A DNA stretch of 38,034 bases from Thermoproteaceae archaeon (GTDB lineage Archaea > Thermoproteota > Thermoprotei > Thermoproteales > Thermoproteaceae): positions 1 to 38,034 of the forward strand of contig JAJHRB010000005.1 in assembly GCA_020833025.1 (NCBI GenBank), read 5' to 3'. Under the pieces are notes generated by a model that worked only from the letters and a program-made list of their open reading frames with translations, was not told where the DNA came from and searched no databases. Position 1 is the stretch's first letter. Every line of letters begins with the position of its first letter. Shown in pieces: positions 31,080 through 38,034 of this stretch. Made by a program: the position numbers and the translations under genes.

Positions 31080-32683
31080 GCGCCGAGAGCGTGATTAGGC
31101 TGCTCAGCCGCGAGGACGTCAAGCAGGTCGTTAAGCTTGACGTGTCAAAGCTGCTCCCGCTCGACCCGCTGCCAGACGAGCCTCCGATTGAGGAGCCGCC
31201 GGCTAAGCTCGCCGAGCTTTATGACTTCAGCCTCGACGGCCACGTCGCGGTGGGAATACCCAGGCCCAAGACAGAGGAGGAGAAGAGGAAGCTTGTCCAG
31301 GGGTTCCTCGAGGGCCTCAGGAAGCTGATAACGAGAGGCGACAACTGGACGTTCCTCCAGCCGCTGCTGCTAACGCTCGAGTTCTGCGCCAAGTGCCAGG
31401 CGTGCGCCGAGGCCTGCCCCATTTACCTGGCCAGCGGCAGGCAGGAGGTCTACAAGCCGATAGTGCGGGCCGAGGTCCTCAGGAGGATTTACAAGAGGTA
31501 CTTCACGAGGCCGGGGAGGCTCTTCGGCAAGTTTGCCTCGGGCGACGTAGAGGTGAACTGGACGCTCGTCTACAGGCTGATCGAGCTGGCCTACAGGTGC
31601 ACGCTGTGCAGGAGGTGCGCGCAGGCGTGCCCCATGAGCGTGGACAACGGCCTCATAAGCAGGGAGATCAGGAAAATTGCGAGCCAGGAGCTAGGCTACG
31701 CCCCCAAGGAGGTTCACGAGAAGGGCACCGTCCAGCACCTCAAGGTCGGCTCGTCAACCGGCATGACGCCCAAGGGCTTGCTAAAGACCGTGAAGTTCCT
31801 CGAGGAGTACATCCGCGAGAAGACGGGCAAGAGCATAAAGATTCCGGTGGACGAGAAGGGCGCCGACATACTACTGGTGCACAACGCCGGCGAGTTCCTC
31901 TCGTGGCCCGAGAACCCCGCGGCGTTTGCCATAATATTCGAGGAGGCCGGTATGAGCTGGACAATGTCGAGCGAGCCCTTAGGCTATGACATCGTCAACT
32001 ACGGGGCGTGGTATGACGACGTGCAGCTGGCTAAGATAGTGCTGAGGCAGGTAGAGGTCGCGAGGAAGCTCGAGGTGAAGAAGATCGTCATAGGCGAGTG
32101 CGGCCACGCAACAAAGGCTCTGATCGTCGTGGCCGACAGAGTACTGCCGAAGGAGCTCAACATCCCGAGAGAGTCTGCGCTGCCGCTGCTGGCGGAGATC
32201 GTCGAGAGAAAGAAGCTCAACCTTGATCCAACGCGCAACAACTTCCCCGTGACCCTTCACGACCCGTGCAACGTGGTAAGGCTCTCCGGCATAGTCGAGC
32301 CGCAGCGCAGGGTCCTCAGGGCAATAGCTCCGCAGTTCAGGGAGATGGAGCCGCACGGCGTGTATAACTACTGCTGCGGCGGCGGCAGTGGCTTTGCCAT
32401 AATGCACTCGTACAACTTCGACCAGTGGAGGAACAAGGTGTCGGCCAGAATGAAGGTGAGGCAGATACTCAACGCCTTCCGCGACGTGCTCGACCCGTCG
32501 CGCTACCCCTTCAAGTACGTCTGCGCCCCGTGCAGCAACTGCAAGGGCGCGATCAGGGACGCCATAAGGCACTACGGCCTCTGGGAGCGCTACAGGATAA
32601 ACTACGGCGGGCTCGTCGAGCTCATGGTAAACGCGATGGCAGACCTGCCGAAGCCCTACATCGACTACAGCGAGTTCCACTAG
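31076..32683 (+). CDS. dsrK: DsrK/HdrD-like iron-sulfur protein (first copy)
   Basis: Cytoplasmic catalytic subunit of DsrMK, passing electrons from quinol to the DsrC trisulfide. The 535-residue protein has two ferredoxin motifs, CAKCQACAEACP from residue 104 and CTLCRRCAQACP from 175. The CCG-type domain holds HDPCNVVRL, YCCGGGSG (433 on) and CAPCSNCKGA, which bind the noncubane cluster. Residues 1-95 form a proline-rich N-terminal extension. Coupled to dsrM by a 4-base overlap with a GGAGG-like ribosome site inside the dsrM end. Confidence 0.9.
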   Translation: MSAESVIRLLSREDVKQVVKLDVSKLLPLDPLPDEPPIEEPPAKLAELYDFSLDGHVAVGIPRPKTEEEKRKLVQGFLEGLRKLITRGDNWTFLQPLLLTLEFCAKCQACAEACPIYLASGRQEVYKPIVRAEVLRRIYKRYFTRPGRLFGKFASGDVEVNWTLVYRLIELAYRCTLCRRCAQACPMSVDNGLISREIRKIASQELGYAPKEVHEKGTVQHLKVGSSTGMTPKGLLKTVKFLEEYIREKTGKSIKIPVDEKGADILLVHNAGEFLSWPENPAAFAIIFEEAGMSWTMSSEPLGYDIVNYGAWYDDVQLAKIVLRQVEVARKLEVKKIVIGECGHATKALIVVADRVLPKELNIPRESALPLLAEIVERKKLNLDPTRNNFPVTLHDPCNVVRLSGIVEPQRRVLRAIAPQFREMEPHGVYNYCCGGGSGFAIMHSYNFDQWRNKVSARMKVRQILNAFRDVLDPSRYPFKYVCAPCSNCKGAIRDAIRHYGLWERYRINYGGLVELMVNAMADLPKPYIDYSEFH

Positions 32684-32714
32684 GCGCCCCCGCAAACCCT
32701 GCTCCCTTTTTCCT

Positions 32715-33698
32715 GTGATAGTTCAGGTCGAGATCTCCAGCGCGTGCAACGCGCGCTGCGCGTACTGCCCCGCGGCCGTGCTGCGCGGCGAGTGGGTGCC
32801 CCAGCTGATGAGCGAGCACCTCTTCAGCGTGCTGGTGCGGGAGCTACATGGCCTGCAGCCTGAGTACGTGCACCTCCAGGGGTGGGGCGAGCCACTGCTC
32901 CATCCGGAGTTCGACTCCTTTGCCGAGATGGCACTGGAGGTGTCCAGGGCCGGCGTGACCACCAATGCAACGCTTATCGACAGGCACCTCGACGCGGTCT
33001 CGGGGCTGGACCTAGTCGCCGTGACTTTCGCCGGCGCGAGGCCGGGGACTCACAATTTCTACAGGCCGGGCTGCGACTTCGACAGAGTTGTGAGCAATGT
33101 TAGACTGCTGGCAAGGAGGAGGCGCGGCAGGATGGTGGCAGTTTACATGCTCCTCGGCGACAACTACAGGGAGCTCCCGGAGTTTGTCAGCCTGGCAGCC
33201 GAGCTCGGCTTCGACGAGGTGAAGGCAAGCAACGTGAACTACCTGCCGACAGCCGAGGTCGCCGCGATGAGGGCGTTCTCCGACCTATTTGAGCCCCCGA
33301 GGCGCGACGTCGAGAGGGCGCTGGAGGAGGCCGCGGGGAGAGCGGAGAGGCTGGGGCTCTCGTTCAGGTCTGATCTCGTCGTGCCGAGCGAGCTCGCCGA
33401 GTGCCCCGAGCGGCCGACGAATGCCATATTTATCGGCGTGCGGGGCGAGGTCTCGCCGTGCGTTTACCTGAACCTCCCGACGCGCAGCGGCACCATAAGG
33501 CGCGTCTTTAACGGGAGGGAGGTGACAGTCGAGAAGGTCGTCCTCGGCAAGGTTGGCGAGAGGCCGCTGAGGGAGGTGCTCAAGAGGGCGAGAGAGTTCG
33601 CGCGGAGGTTCGAATATAGGAGATACAACCTGGATGTCGGGAACCCGGCGGAGCCCCCTCGCGCATGCCTGACGTGCTACAGGCTCTACGGGGTGTGA
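32715..33698 (+). CDS. Radical SAM protein with C-terminal cysteine cluster
   Basis: A 327-residue radical SAM enzyme. The SAM-cluster motif CNARCAYC (Cys11, 15, 18; CX3CX2C) is right at the N-terminus, followed by VHLQGWGEPLLHPEF (the GGE-like loop) and a partial TIM barrel. The C-terminal part has cysteines in AECPERP, VSPCVYLN and ACLTCYRLYG, suggesting a SPASM-like auxiliary cluster. Relatives modify peptides or cofactors; haem (Ahb) and tungsten-cofactor enzymes are in the wider group. Starts at GTG 32715, 31 bases after dsrK; no promoter was seen, so probably in that operon. The substrate is unknown. Confidence 0.82.
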   Translation: MIVQVEISSACNARCAYCPAAVLRGEWVPQLMSEHLFSVLVRELHGLQPEYVHLQGWGEPLLHPEFDSFAEMALEVSRAGVTTNATLIDRHLDAVSGLDLVAVTFAGARPGTHNFYRPGCDFDRVVSNVRLLARRRRGRMVAVYMLLGDNYRELPEFVSLAAELGFDEVKASNVNYLPTAEVAAMRAFSDLFEPPRRDVERALEEAAGRAERLGLSFRSDLVVPSELAECPERPTNAIFIGVRGEVSPCVYLNLPTRSGTIRRVFNGREVTVEKVVLGKVGERPLREVLKRAREFARRFEYRRYNLDVGNPAEPPRACLTCYRLYGV

Positions 33699-33790
33699 TT
33701 ATCTTTACCTTCTTTCAACCCCTCCTGAGGTTTCGTCACGCTTAAAACGGCCGGGACTTCGGGAGGCCTTATGGCGCGCAAGAACCGGCT

Positions 33791-35233
33791 TTACTTCCTC
33801 TTGGGGACTATCGCCCTGTAAACTAGGTCCATCAGCCCCCCGAATGTTATGTTCTTGCCGTACATCTTGTTGAGGTCCATCATTATGCTGTTTAGCGTGC
33901 CCTTGCACATTGAGCAGGGCCTGACGACGTGCTCCGCGCCCACCTTCAGAGCGCACTCGTACCACAGCCTGGCGTACTGCAGCCTGAGCGGCTTCATTTC
34001 GTCTGCCAGCATTCCCGCCTGCCCGCCGCAGCACCAGTTCAGCTGGCGGTTCTGCGGGCACTCGGCCCACCTCTTGACGACGTGGTTCATGATGAACCTG
34101 GGCTCCTCGTAGAGGTCCCCGCCCCTGCTGTACTGGCACGGGTCCTGGTACATGTAAACCTTGTCGGGGTTCTGCGAGGGGTCCAGCGCTATTGCGTTCT
34201 CCTTTATCGCCTTGACGACCAGGTGGTGTATGTGGTATGTCCTTATGCCGCGCCTCTCAAGCTCCGGCGCGACGACGTTCTTCCACGCCCTCCACCCGTG
34301 GCCGCACTCGCCGAATATTCCAACCTTGACGCCCAGCATCTCTGCCGCCTCGATGTACCTCTGCGCGCAGTGCCTCAGGATCCTCTCGTGGCTCCAGACC
34401 CCGAAGTTCGCGACCTCAGTGTTGTACGTGTTTACGGCGAACTTGACGCCGTACTCGTGCAGGAACATGATGTAGCCCTTCAGAGTCTCGGTGTTCAGGA
34501 ATAAGTCCGCCGAGGAGGGCCAGAGAATGGCCTCCGGCCAGTCGGGGTCTCCCGGCGAGAGCTCGCGGACTGGCTTGCTCCCCTTGAATAATATCATTTT
34601 CTTCTTGTCGTGCCTGTAAATGCAGAACTCCGGCGACACGCCCTTCTCGCTCTCTATTTCCTTCACGAAGTACGTTATGATGTTCTCGACGGCTGCCGGC
34701 GTTATCCTCATCAGGTTGCCCGTCTCGATGAACCCGTCGATGGACATGAGGGCCCACCTGCTCGCCAGCCCTGCCTCCAGCAGCACCCCGCGGACCGCCC
34801 TCGTGATGTCCGCCTGGTCCACGCCGAAGGGACAGACGTAGCCGCAGCGCCTGCACGTCAGGCACTGCCAGTAGTAGGTGTAGAGCAGGTCGAGCGCCCT
34901 CTCGTCCGCCCGCTTCCTGCGCTTGATCACGTCACGCAGCAGCTCGGCGCGCCCGACTGGGGAGTTCCTCACGTCCCGCGTCGCCAGATATGTCGGGCAC
35001 GCATCGATGCACGCGCCGCAGTGGACGCACGTGTCGACGGCAATTCTTATGTTTCTGTTGCGCGCGTATTCCTCCCTGAGCCTCCTCTCGACGTACCCGT
35101 ACCTGTCAGCCGGTATGCCGCCCAAGCCCGCTGCTTTGTGTACCTTCAGCAGCAGGCTCTCGGGCGCCTTAATCGGCTTGATGTTTGACGTGTCGCCCGG
35201 CCTGAATTCGGGAACGGCGTGGCCGTGCGCCAT
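33791..35233 (-). CDS. dsrK: DsrK/HdrD-like iron-sulfur protein (second copy)
   Basis: A 480-residue relative of the DsrK at 31076, with clusters CVHCGACIDACP (Cys69, 72, 75, 79) and CLTCRRCGYVCP (Cys124, 127, 130, 134). The CCG-type domain is intact: YQDPCQYSRGG, NWCCGGQAG and CSMCKGTLNS. Shared features include GECGHGWRAW (GECGHATKAL in the other copy) and the C-terminal FGGLMDLVYRA. It lacks the long N-terminal extension. No dsrM is adjacent. It has its own TATA-like box divergent from the transporter promoter. Partner may be the orphan DsrM at 27909-28682; inference. Confidence 0.88.
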   Translation of the reverse strand: MAHGHAVPEFRPGDTSNIKPIKAPESLLLKVHKAAGLGGIPADRYGYVERRLREEYARNRNIRIAVDTCVHCGACIDACPTYLATRDVRNSPVGRAELLRDVIKRRKRADERALDLLYTYYWQCLTCRRCGYVCPFGVDQADITRAVRGVLLEAGLASRWALMSIDGFIETGNLMRITPAAVENIITYFVKEIESEKGVSPEFCIYRHDKKKMILFKGSKPVRELSPGDPDWPEAILWPSSADLFLNTETLKGYIMFLHEYGVKFAVNTYNTEVANFGVWSHERILRHCAQRYIEAAEMLGVKVGIFGECGHGWRAWKNVVAPELERRGIRTYHIHHLVVKAIKENAIALDPSQNPDKVYMYQDPCQYSRGGDLYEEPRFIMNHVVKRWAECPQNRQLNWCCGGQAGMLADEMKPLRLQYARLWYECALKVGAEHVVRPCSMCKGTLNSIMMDLNKMYGKNITFGGLMDLVYRAIVPKRK

Positions 35234-35252
35234 CGTCAGCTTTGTATTCGTG

Positions 35253-35296
35253 CTTTTAAACGCTGTTCCACGCAGGCGAGGAAGAACGTTTATTAG
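35253..35296. promoter_or_regulatory. Divergent promoter pair for second dsrK and the transporter
   Basis: Within 84 bases, GTTTAAAAG (35253-35261, read on the minus strand) lies 24 nt before the ATG at 35233, and GTTTATTAG (35288-35296) lies 26 nt before the GTG at 35318. Co-expression of the two genes is plausible. Confidence 0.6.
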
Positions 35297-35317
35297 AGAC
35301 GCTCGGGAGGGCGGAAC

Positions 35318-36832
35318 GTGTCTCAGCAGAAGATCGACTGGTCCTCGATGTACAAGAAGGAGGACTGGTGGGCTCTGTGGATAGGCCTCCTAGTATTTTT
35401 CCTGTGCCTTGGCGTGGTCGGCGGTGCTGACTTAATGGGCTGGGTTAACCTCGTGGCGGGGAACTGGCTTGATCCCGCCAAGTCTGTCACTGTTACCACA
35501 AAGCAGTACTCGTGGCTGCACCCAGCAGCGTCCGTCATCTTGACGTATCTGTTCATCCTCGCGATATTCACAATAGGAGCGGCGGCGATGGGGCTCAACG
35601 TAAAGAAATACATCGCGGGCTTCACGTTCATCTACTGGGTCACGTTTCTCTGCTGGTGGGTGGGCTCTTGGGCCTACGTTGCCGCCACGCCGCCTGATTG
35701 GCCCAAGCTGAAGATCCCCTGGGCGCTCTCGCTGACGCCCGAGGCGGGCTTCATCTTCGCGCTGATACTGGGTCTCCTCATCGGCAATTTCGCCAGGGGG
35801 TTCACAGAGAGGATAAAGGAGGCGGCGCGCCCCGAGTGGTACATAAAGACGGCAATAGTCCTACTGGGCACGCTGATTGGCGTCAAGGCAATAATGATAG
35901 ACCCCAGAATTCTGGCGAATTATCTCTTCAGAGGCCTGTGCGCGATCGTCGAGGCGTACTTAATCTACTGGGCGCTGGTTTACGTCTTCGCGAGGAGGCT
36001 CTTCAAGTTCACGAGAGAGTGGGCGGCGCCTCTGGCGTCCGGCATCTCCGTCTGCGGCGTCTCCGCCGCCATAGCCACCGCGGCCGCAATAAAGGCGCAC
36101 CCGAGAATACCCATCATGGTCTCGTCCCTCGTCATAGTGTTCGCGGTGGTCGAGCTGTTAATACTGCCGTGGTTTGCCACGTGGGTGATGGGAGAGCAGC
36201 CGCTCGTGGCGGGCGCGTGGATGGGCCTGGCGGTCAAGACTGACGGCGCTGCCGCAGCCTCTGCGGCTATGACCGAGACTCTGATCTTCGCGAAGCACCC
36301 GGAGTGGGCGCCGTACCTCAAGGGCTGGATTCTGAACGCGGGCGTCGTTACAAAAATATTCATCGATATCTTCATAGGCGTCTGGGCATTCTTACTGGCA
36401 GTGATCTGGGTCACCAGCATCGAGAGAAGGCCCGGCGAGAGGGTGAGGAAGCTGGAGATCTGGTTCAGGTTCCCGAAGTTCGTGCTGGGGTACTTTGCCA
36501 CGTTCCTCATAGCAATGGCCGTCGGCTCCTGGCTCGTCTCGCAGTTTCAGGCGGCAGGCCTGTCGGCCGTTGACGCCGTTAAGAAGGCAAGTGCAGTGAT
36601 GGACGGCGGCCTGGCCAAGGAGACCGACGGGTTCCTGAGGAAGTTCTTCTTCGCGCTGACGTTCTTCTCGATCGGGCTGGTTTCGGACTTCAGAGTCCTG
36701 AGGCAGGAGGGCTACGGCAAGATGGCGCTCGTCTACTTCCTGGCGCTCTTCGGCTTCATCATATGGATAGGCCTGTTCATAAGCTGGCTGTTCTTCCACG
36801 AGGTGCACTGGCTGTTCATCGAGAGGACATGA
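35318..36832 (+). CDS. YeiH-family (PF03601, putative sulfate/sulfite exporter) membrane transporter, large form
   Basis: A 504-residue polytopic protein with about 11-12 hydrophobic helices. It resembles the YeiH/Cons_hypoth698 (PSE) family, some members of which export sulfite or sulfate. Conserved family stretches include LLIGNFARGFTERIKEAARP, TAIVLLGTLIGVKAI, WAAPLASGISVCGVSAAIATAAAI, and the late KFFFALTFFSIGLVSDFRVL. It is larger than bacterial YeiH (about 340), with inserted helices near the N-terminus and the middle. Beside the dsr genes a role in sulfite import or export is likely, but direction and substrate are inferred. Confidence 0.82.
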   Translation: MSQQKIDWSSMYKKEDWWALWIGLLVFFLCLGVVGGADLMGWVNLVAGNWLDPAKSVTVTTKQYSWLHPAASVILTYLFILAIFTIGAAAMGLNVKKYIAGFTFIYWVTFLCWWVGSWAYVAATPPDWPKLKIPWALSLTPEAGFIFALILGLLIGNFARGFTERIKEAARPEWYIKTAIVLLGTLIGVKAIMIDPRILANYLFRGLCAIVEAYLIYWALVYVFARRLFKFTREWAAPLASGISVCGVSAAIATAAAIKAHPRIPIMVSSLVIVFAVVELLILPWFATWVMGEQPLVAGAWMGLAVKTDGAAAASAAMTETLIFAKHPEWAPYLKGWILNAGVVTKIFIDIFIGVWAFLLAVIWVTSIERRPGERVRKLEIWFRFPKFVLGYFATFLIAMAVGSWLVSQFQAAGLSAVDAVKKASAVMDGGLAKETDGFLRKFFFALTFFSIGLVSDFRVLRQEGYGKMALVYFLALFGFIIWIGLFISWLFFHEVHWLFIERT

Positions 36833-37029
36833 GCGGCGAGCACCAGCCCTGGCTCCCGGCAGAGACGAAGCTCATTGCAGTCTCGCTGATACTCGCGGTG
36901 GTGCTGCTAGGGCTGCTCTGGTGGATCGCGACACTGCTCATGCCGGCCGTGCCGTCAATTGTCGCGGCGCGGGACGGGCAGTACGCGAGAGCCCTGCCGC
37001 GTCTGCTTAGGAGGGAAGGCGGGAGATAG
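36829..37029 (+). CDS. One-helix membrane peptide coupled to the transporter
   Basis: A 66-residue peptide whose ATG overlaps the transporter stop as ATGA. Residues 12-42 contain one hydrophobic helix (LIAVSLILAVVLLGLLWWIA with more hydrophobic residues after it), followed by a basic tail ending RREGGR, so the C-terminus is probably cytoplasmic. I do not recognise it. The strict coupling suggests an accessory subunit of the transporter. A hairpin terminator follows. Confidence 0.65.
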   Translation: MSGEHQPWLPAETKLIAVSLILAVVLLGLLWWIATLLMPAVPSIVAARDGQYARALPRLLRREGGR

Positions 37030-37038
37030 CCAAAGGGC

Positions 37039-37060
37039 GCGGGCAAACCCGCACTTTTTT
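37039..37060 (+). terminator. Hairpin plus poly-T terminator
   Basis: GCGGG (37039-37043) and CCCGC (37048-37052) form a 5-bp stem with a CAAA loop, followed by six T at 37055-37060. It ends the transporter operon and so the dsr island. Confidence 0.55.
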
Positions 37061-37178
37061 CTACTCCCCGCCTGCACTCATTACGAACCCGAGACGCCTG
37101 TGGAGCGACGGCTCCCGCCAGCCCGCTCTTGACCATCCGGTTCCGCCCCCTCACGATCGCTGCGTACTCACACGCTGA

Positions 37179-38034
37179 GGCGTTCTTCTGCCGCCCCTCA
37201 CCGCGGGGGCTCCCCTCGGCAGAGCCGCGGCGAGAGTCGCCGAGACTGAGGAGGACTACAGAGAGACTGTCAACCTCTTGGCCGGATCCTCGCGGATCGC
37301 CGAGAGGCCCGACGCCGTGCTTATGGCCAGGCTCGACTGGATGTTAAGGCAGAAGCAGATAAGAGCGGCGTCCCTCGCGCGGTCCCTGGCCGTGCTGTTC
37401 GAGATGTACGTAATAGCGGTCCAGCTCCTGCCCATACTTATAACTTAGTCATAATATCGCTGTCCCTCAGCCCCTCGGGCCTCTACGGATGGGGCCCCTC
37501 TCCCTCGACCCGCTGACCGTGCTAGCGGTCTCCGGCCTTACAGCCCGCTGGCGGGCGCAATATTCTATTTCGATTCCCTGAATTATTATGGCCGATCTGC
37601 GTTTCGCGATCTGCCGGCGCGTAGCCCATCGGCGGCGCCTCACGCCGTCCGCGGGGAGCTCGCGCCGCCCCCTCCGGCGAGACGTCGTGTGACCTGATTC
37701 ATACGCATCCCGGCGCCCGGGCTGAAGGCGTACGCGTCCAGCTGGGCGTTGACCGACCGCTACGCGGCGATGCCGCAGGCCGGCTACTCTGCCGTTTTAT
37801 CCAGTTTCCCATTTCGCGGCCGCCGGGGAGGTCGCGCTTTACGGCGTGCAGTAGTCCAAAATCTCCATATACCGGGGCTGTGGCGGCCGCGGGTCTGAAG
37901 TGTATAGAGGTGGGGCGGCTCCTTTACTGGGCTGTGTCGGCGATGTTGGTGGCGTGCTGGGCCGGAGGCAGCGTGGATTTCGACTTTGGGGGGGGGGCTG
38001 GGAGTCATGGGCCTCGACCTTCTCACGGCGCTTT
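37179..38034 (+). pseudogene. Frame-broken membrane-protein gene, possibly GspF/TadC-like (runs off window)
   Basis: Protein-like sequence runs to the right edge but jumps frame repeatedly. Segment 1 (37179-37448) holds AERPDAVLMARLDWMLRQKQ and a helix ARSLAVLFEMYVIAVQLLPI. Segment 2 (37437-37541) reads TYNLVIISLSLSPSGLYGWG and on to LDPLTVLAVSGL. Segment 3 (37542-37697) starts SPLAGAIFYFDSL. Segment 4 (37722-37812) has KAYASSWALTDRYAAMPQAG. Segment 5 (37813-37854) reads FAAAGEVALYGVQ. Segment 6 (about 37850-37997) reads AAAGLKCIEVGRLLYWAVSA. The last piece is in frame only if one G is removed from a G10 run. The membrane pattern resembles archaeal GspF/TadC pilus proteins; that family call is weak. 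Multiple sequencing errors at a contig end are an alternative. Confidence 0.5.
37988..37997 (+). repeat. G10 mononucleotide tract
   Basis: Ten consecutive G, the longest homopolymer I saw in the window. The frame before it continues (as GLGVMGLDLLTAL) only with nine G. Candidate slippage site or sequence error. Confidence 0.85.

Noticed and set aside
33771-33821. TATA box plus ATG opening a 16-codon plus-strand peptide (MARKNRLYFLLGTIAL)
   Set aside because: Too short to support, and its end overlaps the 3' end of the second dsrK.
1-38034. CRISPR arrays, insertion sequences, tRNA and rRNA genes
   Set aside because: No regularly spaced repeats, transposase-like frames, terminal inverted repeats or cloverleaf/TPsiC-arm patterns were recognised by eye.

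Overview
The window reads as chromosome of a hyperthermophilic crenarchaeon, most likely of the Thermoproteales (Pyrobaculum/Thermoproteus-like). The reasons are high GC by eye, many GTG starts, and a TATA-like AT-rich box about 23-27 nt upstream of most chosen starts with no room for a 5' leader (leaderless transcription). The protein content agrees: archaeal GHMP-type shikimate kinase, PurP, archaeal-type PEP carboxylase, GPN-loop GTPase and dissimilatory sulfite reductase. The genus is inference. No tRNA, rRNA, CRISPR array or insertion sequence was seen.

Region 1 (1-3878) holds aromatic amino-acid genes (aroK partial, divergent from a 3-dehydroquinate dehydratase/chorismate mutase fusion), a small coiled-coil protein, a GPN-loop GTPase, a DUF429-like protein, a decayed small gene and a DUF504 protein. 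Region 2 (3856-15926) is a nearly complete de novo purine locus: purD-purS-purQ-purF paralog-purM in one minus-strand operon, purC on the plus strand, purN-folD and purL-purF as two more minus-strand operons, then purE (plus) and purP (minus). The first PurF-like protein has lost its glutaminase active site; the second is canonical. purB, a PurH/PurO cyclohydrolase and purK are not in the window.

Region 3 (16004-20830) has archaeal PEP carboxylase, a metallo-beta-lactamase-fold nuclease, and three plus-strand genes resembling a lactate-oxidation (Lut) system in which the LutA-type part is carried by two separate proteins. A short stretch of small or broken ORFs follows (20831-21361).

Region 4 (21453-37029) is a sulfite-respiration island. 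It contains a CbiA/DsrN-like amidase and a uroporphyrinogen-III methyltransferase (siroheme/siroamide supply), two winged-helix regulators, dsrC, an unknown small gene, dsrB and dsrA. It also has a DsrM-like haem b subunit, a CoA-disulfide/NADH:sulfur reductase-type flavoprotein, a second DsrM with its DsrK, a radical SAM protein, a second DsrK, a large YeiH-family transporter and a one-helix partner peptide. sat and aprAB are absent here, so the window supports sulfite (or thiosulfate-derived sulfite) reduction; sulfate activation would have to be encoded elsewhere. The implied flow is electrons from lactate, NADH or menaquinol through DsrMK to DsrC and DsrAB.

Region 5 (37039-38034) begins with a hairpin/poly-T terminator and then holds a membrane-protein gene broken by several frame changes, ending at a G10 tract where a one-base change would restore the frame.
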